Position numbers and translations under genes: made by a program. This document shows, piece by piece, positions 43,930 to 55,161 of a DNA stretch of 64,000 bases. This DNA is from Nemertoderma westbladi (taxonomy: Eukaryota > Xenacoelomorpha > Nemertodermatida > Nemertodermatidae). Location: contig JAUCBJ010006764.1 of assembly GCA_032718475.1 (NCBI GenBank), forward strand, positions 1 through 64,000, written 5' to 3'. Under the pieces are notes generated by a model. It was not told where the DNA came from, did no database searches, and saw only the letters and a list, made by a program, of their open reading frames with translations. How positions within the stretch are numbered: position 1 is the first letter of the stretch; every line of letters starts with the position of its first letter.

Positions 43930-44175
43930 GAGAATCTTTTAGGCTCGTTAAGCCAAGGAATGCCTGTTCACCACCATGGGTGATCTTCCACAGTAAACCC
44001 TTCCACTCTGTTTCCCAAGTTGCCTTGGTTTCTATTTATCGACCACTGAAGGATGAAAGCCGGGGTTGGGCTAGGCTGCAGCATTTAAAGCACTGTGCCC
44101 AAACAGTGCTGCCCCATCTAGGGACCGAACCCGGACTCCCTAATCGGAATCACAGTAATGTCACCACTAGACCAA
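43930..44175 (-). mobile_element. tRNA-derived SINE with Ceph-like core, second family
   Basis: On the minus strand: a tRNA-like head with box A cttggtctagtggtgac and box B gggttcggtccc, then a body with gctttcatccttcagtggtc followed by gataaat. The body motif corresponds to gcctttcatccactggggtc and gataaaa in the SINE at 10251-10480, while the heads differ. Confidence 0.7.
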
Positions 44176-44262
44176 GCTGCTGCTTTTAAAGAATTGATTA
44201 AATAATTGAAAGATTTAAAGAATTGAAAATATGAAACCTCTATACAGAAGATAATATCTACA

Positions 44263-44478
44263 ATGGAGTTGGAACTATTACGAATTAACTGTGGTTACCG
44301 CATGGTTCATCAACGGATTTGGAACCGTCATCTGATGAATGTTAATGTTCCAAAGGAGACAGTACGAATACTCGTAAAGTACCTAGACCCAGCTGGTGTA
44401 AATTCCAGACTACGTAAGACTCTCGATCAAATGGATCTAAAGGTCCCAATTACTGTCAACACATTGACAGCTAGATAA
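44263..44478 (+). pseudogene. Transposase N-terminal fragment, IS3EU-like
   Basis: 71 residues. ELLRINCGYRMVHQRIWNRH and KETVRILVKYLDPAGVNSRL align with the fragment at 9306-9717 (INCGYWTIHRRLWSRH; RETVRILLKHIDPAGVNARL). The catalytic core is missing and the frame then enters unrelated sequence. Confidence 0.7.
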
Positions 44479-45670
44479 ACTTAAACCATATAGGTTCCCC
44501 ATTCACACGGTCATAGATGGATCTCAAGGGAAGTGCTGTAAATGCTAAGAATTTAATATATTTTAACAACGGGGAAAGTAAATTCATTGCAACCCCATTG
44601 CTTGCTTTTTTCCCGGGAGAAAAGGGGCTTTAGTTTATCCTGATTTTGGGGTGTAATGAGGTTCCCAAAATTAATTTTATTATCGACTGTACAAGTTTGC
44701 CACCAAGAGTGTTTATTTCCTTCCAGATGCTTAGGAGGTCCGATAGGCTTATCTCTGCTTTTATCACTTTGTAATCGTTTATCATTGCTACTGGTAAGAG
44801 GACAAGGTTTTCGTGTTTTTTTCCATCTGTATTGCTGAGTAGGTTCCTCTAATCAAGTGATTGAGTTTCTGGCTTCGCCGGTTTATTTTAGCTTCTGGGG
44901 TTTCAGTTGCAATTTCAAAATCGGAACCGCTATTATGGTCTGCCCCAGACATCAGACCTATGATTGTTGACTGGGTGCTGCTGGTACCAAAATACAGGAA
45001 TACAGTGTGTACTAAATAATATTATTTGTTACACCTTGAGTAGTATACACAACAAATTAACAGTACAGTAGTAGTTATATAATTTCAAATTTCGCGCCAT
45101 AATACTAGGGGTCATATACTTTTTTCATGCAATACATCAATTTATTTCGTAAAAACAAAATTGCCGTTTCACCTCCACTTAGTTGAATTTTAGTACCTGT
45201 AGAATTTTAAATTTGAGTATATTTTAGAATTTTAGTACCAGTGTTAATGATATTTACAGTATAACTGTTAGTAAAAGCTTATTCCACAAATGCGCAATGG
45301 TTTTGGAATGGTTCTATTTAGAAGTATTTAAGAAGCATTATTTTCGGCGGAACAAAGTACCCGGCCGTCAGTACTACTACTGTATATGAACAACATACTG
45401 TAGAATGAATCTTACACTCTGCTTTTGTTAGGTTAATAAAGGTGAAAATACGCAAAAGCGCAACGGCCCAGCATAATAATGGCGCAAAGTGTTATATAAC
45501 CATAATAGTCAGCAGCATTGGAGCAACAGCCAAATATTGGTTTATTGTATTTTCCGTTGCGTTCTGTAATATTCCATTTCTGTAGTGCCGATGCCGCAAT
45601 CGCAATATCCAGAACTGGATAGTGTAATATTTACAATAAACACGAAATGTTTGTATTTATGTAATATAAT
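44479..45670. other. No recognisable gene
   Basis: AT-rich non-coding DNA upstream of the satellite. The frame 44656-44838 is motif-free. Confidence 0.5.
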
Positions 45671-48600
45671 AATGTTTATACATACAGTAATGTACATAAT
45701 GTTTATACTGTACAAACAGTAATGTACATAATGTTTATACTGTACATACAGTAATGTACATAATGTTTATACTGTACATACAGTAATGTACATAATGTTT
45801 ATACTGTTTATACTGTACATACAGTAATGTACATAATGTTTATACTGTACATACAGTAATGTACATAATGTTTCTACTGTACATACAGTAATGTACATAA
45901 TGTTTATACTGTACATACAGTAATGTACATAATGTTTATACTGTACATACAGTAATGTACATAATGTTTATACTGTACATACAGTAATGTACATAATGTT
46001 TATACTGTACATACAGTAATGTACATAATGTTTATACTGTACATACAGTAATGTACATAATGTTTATACTGTACATACAGTAATGTACATAATGTTTATA
46101 CTGTACATACGGTACTGTAATGTACATAATGTTTATACTGTACCTACAGTAATGTACATAATGTTTATACTGTACATACAGTAATGTACATAATGTTTAT
46201 ACTGTACATACAGTAATGTACATAATGTTTATACTGTACATACAGTAATGTACATAATGTTTATACTGTACATACAGTAATGTACATAATGTTTATACTG
46301 TACATACAGTAATGTACATAATGTTTATACTGTACATACAGTAATGTACATAATGTTTATACTGTACATACAGTAATGTACATAATGTTTATACTGTACA
46401 TACAGTAATGTACATAATGTTTATACTATACATACAGTAATGTACATAATGTTTATACTGTACATACAGTAATGTACATAATGTTTATACTGTACATACA
46501 GTAATGTACATAATGTTTATACTGTACATACAGTAATGTACATAATGTTTATACTGTACATACAGTAATGTACATAATGTTTATACTGTACATACAGTAA
46601 TGTACATAATGTTTATACTGTACATACAGTAATGTACATAATGTTTATACTGTACATACAGTAATGTACATAATGTTTATACTGTACATACAGTAATGTA
46701 CATAATGTTTATACATACTGTAATGTACATAATGTTTATACTGTACATACAGTAATGTACATAATGTTTATACTGTACATACAGTAATGTACATAATGTT
46801 TATACATACTGTAATTTACATAATGTTTATACTGTACATACAGTAATGTACATAATGTTTATACTGTTTATACTGTACATACAGTAATGTACATAATGTT
46901 TATACTGTACATACAGTAATGTACATAATGTTTCTACTGTACATACAGTAATGTACATAATGTTTATACTGTACATACAGTAATGTACATAATGTTTATA
47001 CTGTACATACAGTAATGTACATAATGTTTATACTGTACATACAGTAATGTACATAATGTTTATACTGTACATACAGTAATGTACATAATGTTTATACTGT
47101 ACATACAGTAATGTACATAATGTTTATACTGTACATACGGTACTGTAATGTACATAATGTTTATACTGTACCTACAGTAATGTACATAATGTTTATACTG
47201 TACATACAGTAATGTACATAATGTTTATACTGTACATACAGTAATGTACATAATGTTTATACTGTACCTACAGTAATGTACATAATGTTTATACTGTACA
47301 TACAGTAATGTACATAATGTTTATACTGTACATACAGTAATGTACATAATGTTTATACTGTACATACGGTACTGTAATGTACATAATGTTTATACTGTAC
47401 CTACAGTAATGTACATAATGTTTATACTGTACATACAGTAATGTACATAATGTTTATACTGTACATACAGTAATGTACATAATGTTTATACTGTACATAC
47501 AGTAATGTACATAATGTTTATACTGTACATACAGTAATGTACATAATGTTTATACTGTACATACAGTAATGTACATAATGTTTATACTGTACATACAGTA
47601 ATGTACATAATGTTTATACTGTACATACAGTAATGTACATAATGTTTATACTGTACATACAGTAATGTACATAATGTTTATACATACTGTAATGTACATA
47701 ATGTTTATACTGTACATACAGTAATGTACATAATGTTTATACTGTACATACAGTAATGTACATAATGTTTATACATACTGTAATTTACATAATGTTTATA
47801 CTGTACATACAGTAATGTACATAATGTTTATACTGTTTATACTGTACATACAGTAATGTACATAATGTTTATACTGTACATACAGTAATGTACATAATGT
47901 TTCTACTGTACATACAGTAATGTACATAATGTTTATACTGTACATACAGTAATGTACATAATGTTTATACTGTACATACAGTAATGTACATAATGTTTAT
48001 ACTGTACATACAGTAATGTACATAATGTTTATACTGTACATACAGTAATGTACATAATGTTTATACTGTACATACAGTAATGTACATAATGTTTATACTG
48101 TACATACGGTACTGTAATGTACATAATGTTTATACTGTACCTACAGTAATGTACATAATGTTTATACTGTACATACAGTAATGTACATAATGTTTATACT
48201 GTACATACAGTAATGTACATAATGTTTATACTGTACCTACAGTAATGTACATAATGTTTATACTGTACATACAGTAATGTACATAATGTTTATACTGTAC
48301 ATACAGTAATGTACATAATGTTTATACTGTACATACGGTACTGTAATGTACATAATGTTTATACTGTACCTACAGTAATGTACATAATGTTTATACTGTA
48401 CATACAGTAATGTACATAATGTTTATACTGTACATACAGTAATGTACATAATGTTTATACTGTACATACAGTAATGTACATAATGTTTATACTGTACATA
48501 CAGTAATGTACATAATGTTTATACTGTACATACAGTAATGTACATAATGTTTATACTGTACATACAGTAATGTACATAATGTTTATACATACTGTAATGT

Positions 48601-48767
48601 ACATAATGTTTATACTGTACATACAGTAATGTACATAATGTTTATACTGTACATACAGTAATGTACATAATGTTTATACTGTACATACAGTAATGTACAT
48701 AATGTTTATACTGTACCTACAGTAATGTACATAATGTTTATACTGTACATACAGTAATGTACATAAT
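45671..48767. repeat. 32-bp satellite array with ~969-bp higher-order repeat
   Basis: About 97 copies of a 32-bp unit, tactgtacatacagtaatgt followed by acataatgttta. The unit contains the palindromes atgtacat and tgtaca. Variants mark a larger period: ttctactgt variants at about 45871, 46931 and 47900, and cggtactgtaatg variants at 46111, 47139, 47368, 48108 and 48337. The last two blocks repeat at 969 bp. Degenerate relatives of the unit continue to about 48970. Confidence 0.95.
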
Positions 48768-51160
48768 TATTTACATTACAATACAAGTTGATATAATCAG
48801 TCAGTAAACTAAGTGTTTGTCTGGTGTACACGAATTATTTTTTTCACATTGGCGTTTCCGTGTAATGTTTGTATACCTACCTATAACGATGTGTAATAAT
48901 GTATGCATATATATAATGTTTATACGCGTCAATTATATTTTATATATATAATGTTTGTATTGAACACATGTTTCTATATATACGATGTTTTTAATCTTTG
49001 GTTCCATTTGCTATAGAGTTGGATCATCCTAAGTCCTGTTTAAATTACTTAAAAGTACACACGTACATAATACTTTTATACACAAGTCATATGTGTTCAT
49101 ATGTAATGTTTGTACTAAACACAAGTAATGTTTGTACACACGTTAGCCATACAAACTTAAATCAACAAAATCTATTTGAGGCCTTGAAAATTATGTAAAC
49201 CTGGCTCGTTAACTCAAATTTCCTGGAAAGAAAACACTGCAACACAATGTGGACCCCCTCTGGGCAATTTCCGTTTCAAGCTAAAATCATCAAATAATAC
49301 TTCCAGTAAATTAATTTTAGGCCAACCCTATTACGAGTAGGGCCTATCCTATAATTATATTTCAGTCGTACCAGTATAGCAGGACTACAGTTACAGTAGT
49401 CGTTTGATATCAATTTGTTTGCATTTAATAGTTTATGGGGATAGATAGGCCTATAGGGAAAAAAAAAACATTTTAATTAAACAACAGGATAATAAATTAT
49501 AATTTGAAGATTTTGTTAAATAAAATTATATCATAAATTAAGAAGGAAAAAAGCACCGAAATACATTTTCTTACAATAATAGGATACTAAAATGATTAAA
49601 GAAATGTAAACTTCCTTCCTTTTTGTTACTTTACAATGACGAGTAGTGTGCTATTCAAGTTTAATAGCAAATATTTGCCATCATCGTACAGGCTGAGATT
49701 GCGTGACACAGAACGGCAGAAGAGTAATTAAACTTCACATCACACTCTCAATCCACTCAAAGTCCTGATCCTGAACCACTGATCGAGTTAGTTCGTAAGT
49801 CTTCCAGTGCATGGGAGGTGTGATGTTCCATCATTTCACAATCACTGAGACAATAGCAAAATCAAGTAGTTGGGGAACATAAAGTAGATACTGGTAGTTC
49901 CTAACAGTAGGTGTGCATCAACCAACTGACAATCATCTTGAAATAAGTTGAGTATCTCCTTATTATAGGTGTAACTTTTCTGTGCAGCGGTAGTCCTGTT
50001 CCTATGACAGTCCTTCATGGGCTCTTACTACTAAGTCACCGTATCCCTGATGGTTTACATACCAGAAGGATTGATTGATACACATAATGTTGCATGTTAT
50101 GCTGCAAATATAAGCGACGATCAAAGTAATGCTCTATAATGGGCAAATGCCCTCTCTAGCTAGCCCCATTCTCAGTGTATAAAGCTCTGATCTACGAGTG
50201 ATCTGTTCGCACCACCAACACAAACGCACAAACGTTTTACGCGGACAACGTAGCGCTGTACTCTGATACTTACAACTGCGATTCGCTGGCCTACATTCTT
50301 TATAAACACAATTTAACAAAATGAAATATAGAAAATTTAAAATACCTATATTTTTATATACAAAATTTAAATTAGTAGTATTTCTATTTATATTGCTAAT
50401 AGTAATTGCTTAATAATGTTTCAATTTCATTGCAGCAATTACAGACGGTAGCGTAAGCCGAAGTAGTATACAGTAGTATAAGTAGTCTAGCCTATGTAAC
50501 AAATGCAGAAATGTACAGTATCTTAATAAAGAGATACCGGTGCGGTACGGCAGTACGGGGCTGAATAGTGAAGTCATAGCTGAGTAGGCAGTAGGCCTAC
50601 CCTACATACATACCTTGTTATAATAACGAACGTGTATTTAGACTGGGTAGTTCTTGTCAAGAGTAGAGCCATTCAAAAACACTTGGTGTGTGTACAGTAT
50701 GTGTGTATAACCATCCAATATCTCAAAAACTCAAAAACTCAAGCAGGTACGCAAAAATTTTTAAGGCGACTATTTATCAATTAGTTGTTGAATAAAAAAG
50801 TTGGGAACAATTCGATGTGCGATATTCGAAATATTAGCATATAATCAACATTATGGAACGCGAAATTAAATACCGACAACTACACTTTGTCAGCTGAACA
50901 ACATTTAATGCTTAACAACACTTAATGGCAATTTCAATTACGTACATTAATTATATTATTATTGTTCTATCTCTATTCAGTCAGTTAGTGTTATGTCAAG
51001 CAGTACATCATTTATATATCGTATGTATATATCGTATTCCTTTATTGGCATCGTTATAATACTGTCATCAACTCAGGCTAAGCTCAATTATAATGTAATG
51101 GCTTAGTAGGTTTTGTATATCTGGGACGTTTACAACAGCTGTCAATTAAACTAACAAAAC
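48768..51160. other. No recognisable gene
   Basis: AT-rich DNA with aatgtttgtac-like decayed satellite near its left edge. Frames at 48998-49198 and 50134-50319 are short and motif-free. Confidence 0.5.
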
Positions 51161-51174
51161 CAGAAACCGGTGTT

Positions 51175-51290
51175 CGGACACTTCCCCCCCCCCCCCCGGA
51201 CACTTCCCCCCCCGGACAGTTCCCCCCGCTCAAGTAGGACACTTCCCCCCCGGACACTTCCCCCCCGCGGACACTTCCCCCTGTTCTTAA
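51175..51290. repeat. ggacacttcccccc minisatellite
   Basis: About six units of 13-16 bp, each a C run followed by ggacactt or ggacagtt, including a C14 run at 51184-51197. The minus-strand Gly/Ser-rich frame across it is an artefact. Confidence 0.8.
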
Positions 51291-51964
51291 CTTCGCACAT
51301 TCGTATTTTTCATTTTGTAAGGTAAACGGACCGCTTGTATCCAGATAAGTTGTATCCAATTTTCCTTTCGTAGCTCAGAAAGTGATCTTTTGCATCCCGA
51401 TTTTACATTTTATATCCAAGTTTTATTTATGGGTTTTATCAATGCAATTACATCGTATTGTTTGCTAATATTTAAACAATTAATTATATTAGATGACCTA
51501 TAAATTCCATCCCCGGAATGAAATACTGTTTTTATTAACTATAGAATTATAGTAATTAATTGTTTTAATTATAGGTATTATTATGTAATAGTCTTCTTCA
51601 AATTGTACCAGAATATTATTGACCCAGAATATTATTGTTGCAATCAAAATTATACCTCTCCAGGGTAAAATCGACATGCGTCGACCTGTATTCTGTGTTC
51701 AGCATTACATATTGATATACATATTACTACTATACATACTATATAGATATTATACACACTACATATTACATTTCCTGGTTACTTGCAATATTTTTAATAG
51801 GATTTTGTTGAATTATATACTGTAATATTGTAGTAATTTATATATTAAATTGGTTAACATTCAATACAGCTCCTACTTTAGGCTTAGTCAAATTATTATC
51901 TGATGATACAAACATGAATTAATTATTTCAAAATAGTCTTAAGTCTTTCACCACGGGCACTCAG
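51291..51964. other. No recognisable gene
   Basis: AT-rich, with one motif-free frame at 51619-51825. Nothing supported. Confidence 0.5.
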
Positions 51965-52135
51965 GGAAATGCCGGGGTCTGGGGGCGATAACCTCCAAGA
52001 AAAGAAGCGGGGGTTTGGGGGCGGCAGCCCCCAAGAAAAGAAGCGGGGGTCTGGGGGCGATAACCCCCAAGAAAAGAAGCGGGGGTTTGGGGGTGGCAGC
52101 CCCCAAGAAAAGAAGCGGGGGTTTGGGGGCGGTAG
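51965..52135 (+). repeat. 36-bp tandem repeat, about five copies
   Basis: The unit is aagaaaagaagcgggggt followed by ttgggggcggcagccccc. The length is a multiple of three, so several frames on both strands stay open and give 12-residue peptide repeats (PQEKKRGFGGGS on plus, PPPNPRFFSWGL on minus). The ggggg...ccccc parts can pair within a unit. Located just before the possible 5' end of the BEL element. Confidence 0.85.
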
Positions 52136-52760
52136 TGTTAGCTTATTCAATCCCGCTAACACCCCATAAAGTTAAGCCGATAAGCAATATTGGGAGCCAC
52201 GAGATTGGGTAATTAACCAACTCGTGCCACCCCAATAAGAATGGGAAGGAAACACACAATGAGGGTCAGGGGCCAAACCCCTAACCCAGAGAGAACAGGT
52301 GGAGTGAACGGGAACACTCCAAAGGGCGCCAACAAGGGTATCAACCAATCAGAGGGGGGAAAGGCATCGATTAGGTAGAGTAACAAGGCCAACCGTGCAA
52401 TATAGCCACTTGGCAGTAATCATATCAGTTCAGTTATCTCAGTGCAATATTGGTGCTAGTTTAGGTTAGATAGTTTAGCTAGGGAAGGACCGGGACTTTA
52501 GTTACCGTATCCCGCCTTCCGTGTACAACAACCTATATCTATATCTTTATCTTTATACCGATCATTATACAACGAACGACACGAACCCATTTACTCTTCA
52601 CACACGGCGGGGACGCGTGAACTAACACCGGATAAACCGGGATCCCTCCTGGATCCCGTCACAGTAACTAAATCAGTGCTGCTGCCTTAGCTAAACTCAG
52701 TAACTAAAACCAACTGCTGCCCTAACTAGCTAAACCACCAGACACCGATCGCCAAGCGAG

Positions 52761-54398
52761 ATGAGTCAGTCGGGCGAGACAACACCGACGCGGACCCCGG
52801 ACGAAGAACAAACGATCCGCGAGGCCGCGACCAGGCGGTATAGGCCCACGACGCCGGAGCCATCGGTAACGGGTGACCCGGAAGTTCAAGATGAGGGGGA
52901 CCGTCTGGAGTCAGAAGCCGAGTCGAGAGGAGGGGGAGTCGAGTCGGAGGATAGAGAGAACGAGCTCGAGGGAGAAAGAGACGAGTCGACACGGAACGAG
53001 GGTCGACGTGCCGATGTCGCGGGCCAGCCACAGGCCGAGAGCGACGAACGGCCCACCGAGACGGCGACGGTGGGGCCGACGGTACGACGCCGGACCCGGA
53101 GAGATGACGGAGATGTCGATACCGATGTCGCCGGCCAGGCACAGGCCGAGGGCGACGGACGGCCCACCGGAACGGCGACGGTGGGGCCGCCGGTACGACG
53201 TCGAACCCGGAGAGACGGAGGAGAGGTCGGCGACGAGGACGTCGGGGTCTCCGATCAACTTCGACGGGCCTACAACGCGACCCGGAGACTACTAGAGGAG
53301 GCCAGAAAGGGGAAAACGATAGACGAGGTAAAACTAAAGTCAGGACTAGGTAAGTCGGACAGACATTTATATTATCTAATGCGCTTCGGGCAGAGAGAAT
53401 TGGCCGAGGAGAGAGCGACAAGGGTTGCCGAGGAACTGTATGACTCATGGCGGCAAGGGGGTATACAACCTAGTGTAGTGTACATAGGGCCATACTTAAT
53501 CGATGCCCGGGGTATAAAATTAGTGGGTTGGAACAGACCTGAGGAGGGCGAATCCGAGGTTGACCCCGCGGATTCCGTCTCGTCGGTCGGAGGGAGTTCC
53601 GGGAGGAGGGGGAAAGTTAGTAGATCGGGAAGGCGGAGGGAGTCCGTCGTAACCGATAAGTCTGCTACATCCTCCGCGAAAGAAAGACTGGTGAGAGAGA
53701 TAGGTGCCGCGTACCGTCTCGACCTGATAGAGCAAGGTCAGAGGGAAATGGATAAACAGCTAGAGGAGGGGAGAATGCGGCTAGAGAGGGAAACGGCATT
53801 GATTAGAGAAACCGGAGAGAGGGCCGAAAGGGCTTTGAGAAGCCTTAGGGAATATGAGGAAATAGAGAGAAAAGAACAAGAGGAGCGTGTGGCGGAACGC
53901 AAGGAGCGTGAGGCGAGAAAGGAGGCGGAACGCAAGGAGCGTGAGGTGAGAGAGGAGGCGGAACGTAAGGAGCATGAGGCGAGAAAGGAGGCGGAACGCA
54001 AGGAGCGTGAGGCGAGAGAGGAGGCGGAACGTAAGGAGCATGAGGCGAGAGAGGAAAAGGAACGCAAGGAGCGTGGGGCAAGACGACGGGAGGAAGTTAG
54101 GAGAGTGGCAGAGTTGGCCGAACAGAGCGAACGGGAGTGTAGGGAGAGAATGGCAAAGGAGGAGTGTGAACGAAAAGAATTAAAGAGACACCAAAGTGAG
54201 CTTGCGGAACATAGGATTAGACGCACGCACGAGCTGCAACTGGTGCGGGCGGGGGCGTCTGAGAGCGGGACTGGCTCGAGTATTTTAGGGGAGCCAGGGG
54301 CCGTGGATACATTTATTAATACCCCACTTACAGGGACCGCACGACAGACCCAAAACTGGTGTGACCGTACGGGCGGGGGGGGGGGGGGGGGGGGGTAA
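52761..54398 (+). CDS. BEL gag, N-terminal part (charged coiled coil)
   Basis: 545 residues. 1-165 is acidic/Arg-rich low complexity with two near-repeats (VAGQPQAESDERPTETATVG and VAGQAQAEGDGRPTGTATVG). 165-260 is a compact region (TIDEVKLKSGLGKSDRHLYY). 300-480 is a long Glu/Arg/Lys coiled coil with a repeated ARKEAERKEREAREEAERK-type heptad-like unit. The frame ends in a glycine run across G21 (54375-54395) where the next frame takes over. Such an N-terminal extension is not usual in BEL Gags I know, and its role is unknown; RNA or membrane binding or assembly is possible. Downstream it leads by frame changes to the DUF1759-type Gag domain at 55940-56782. Confidence 0.6.
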   Translation: MSQSGETTPTRTPDEEQTIREAATRRYRPTTPEPSVTGDPEVQDEGDRLESEAESRGGGVESEDRENELEGERDESTRNEGRRADVAGQPQAESDERPTETATVGPTVRRRTRRDDGDVDTDVAGQAQAEGDGRPTGTATVGPPVRRRTRRDGGEVGDEDVGVSDQLRRAYNATRRLLEEARKGKTIDEVKLKSGLGKSDRHLYYLMRFGQRELAEERATRVAEELYDSWRQGGIQPSVVYIGPYLIDARGIKLVGWNRPEEGESEVDPADSVSSVGGSSGRRGKVSRSGRRRESVVTDKSATSSAKERLVREIGAAYRLDLIEQGQREMDKQLEEGRMRLERETALIRETGERAERALRSLREYEEIERKEQEERVAERKEREARKEAERKEREVREEAERKEHEARKEAERKEREAREEAERKEHEAREEKERKERGARRREEVRRVAELAEQSERECRERMAKEECERKELKRHQSELAEHRIRRTHELQLVRAGASESGTGSSILGEPGAVDTFINTPLTGTARQTQNWCDRTGGGGGGGG

Positions 54399-55161
54399 TA
54401 ATGATAATGGTACAGTAGACGTGGTTAATATTAATAGTACCGTATGGGTAAATTCTAATCAAACCTTTATTTCAGGAAATACTTTGCCTAGTGATAGCAA
54501 TTTAAATTTAAATCAGAACAATCCTAATATTAATGTAGAAAATAATTCTAATATTAATGTAGCTACACAAAATAATCCAAATAATCAAAATAATAACCCA
54601 AACTCGAACCTACAAAATAACTTAAGTAACGCAATTACACAAAATAATCCAAATAATTTAAATAATGATCCAAGCCCGAATTTACAAAATAATTCAAATA
54701 ATTTAAATAATGATCCAAGCCCGAATTTACAAAATAATTCAAATGATTTTGTTTCAAACGAACAAATTAATTCCGTTTCCAATATGGGTGCTATTGACGT
54801 AAACACGTCGGGCGTGTATGGCCAGGCAGACGGAGGCCTGGCAGGCCGTATAATTGGTAGGCAAGAAGTGGCAGGGTTGGGTAGACCCAGTGAGGGCCTG
54901 GTAGGCCACGTAGTTGATAGGCAGGGAGTGGCTGGGTTAGGTAGACCCGGCGAGGGCCTGGTAGGCCACATAGTTGGTAGGCAGGGAGTAGAGGGCCTGG
55001 TAGGCCACGCAATAGCAGAGGGAGAGGCGGGGGTGAATAGACCCGACCGCGGTAGTGTTGATGTGTCGACTAGAGAGGGATATAGTAGAGGGGTGAGAGA
55101 TAGCGAAGTTAGATGTGGCGAGTGGGGGGGGGGCTACAGGGGCCCCACAACAGCGAGTTAG
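54361..55161 (+). CDS. BEL gag, Asn-rich and Gly-rich part
   Basis: 266 residues in the frame entered through the G21 run. Residues 15-140 are strongly Asn-rich (NPNNQNNNPNSNLQNN) and AT-rich, unlike the GC-rich flanks. Residues 150-220 hold four copies of a GLVGHVVDRQGVAGLGRP-like repeat of about 19-23 residues. The start shown is only the first ATG; the natural entry is from the upstream frame. The frame ends after a G run near 55124. Confidence 0.5.
   Translation: MTVRAGGGGGGGNNDNGTVDVVNINSTVWVNSNQTFISGNTLPSDSNLNLNQNNPNINVENNSNINVATQNNPNNQNNNPNSNLQNNLSNAITQNNPNNLNNDPSPNLQNNSNNLNNDPSPNLQNNSNDFVSNEQINSVSNMGAIDVNTSGVYGQADGGLAGRIIGRQEVAGLGRPSEGLVGHVVDRQGVAGLGRPGEGLVGHIVGRQGVEGLVGHAIAEGEAGVNRPDRGSVDVSTREGYSRGVRDSEVRCGEWGGGYRGPTTAS

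Larger units (their letters stand above)
43262..44478 (+). mobile_element. Truncated relative of the IS3EU-like transposon (copy 3)
   Basis: The left TIR reads TATGGTAGCCCTGAAGGGAC from about 43262, comparable with the inward ends of the other two copies. It is followed by a ~70-bp hairpin array (43310-43680), a SINE insertion (43930-44175) and a transposase N-terminal fragment (44263-44478). No right half was found. Confidence 0.6.

Noticed and set aside
45671-48767. Possible CRISPR or regulatory array
   Set aside because: Head-to-tail 32-bp units with no unique spacers; this is an ordinary satellite.
52320-52345. Primer-binding site gggcgccaacaaggg for the BEL element
   Set aside because: It resembles a retroelement primer site only partly and is not preceded by a confirmed LTR end.
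52726-53448. 240-codon Arg/Pro-rich minus-strand frame and other antisense frames across 52.7-61.4 kb
   Set aside because: Shadows of the GC-rich BEL gag and pol frames on the other strand; no motifs.
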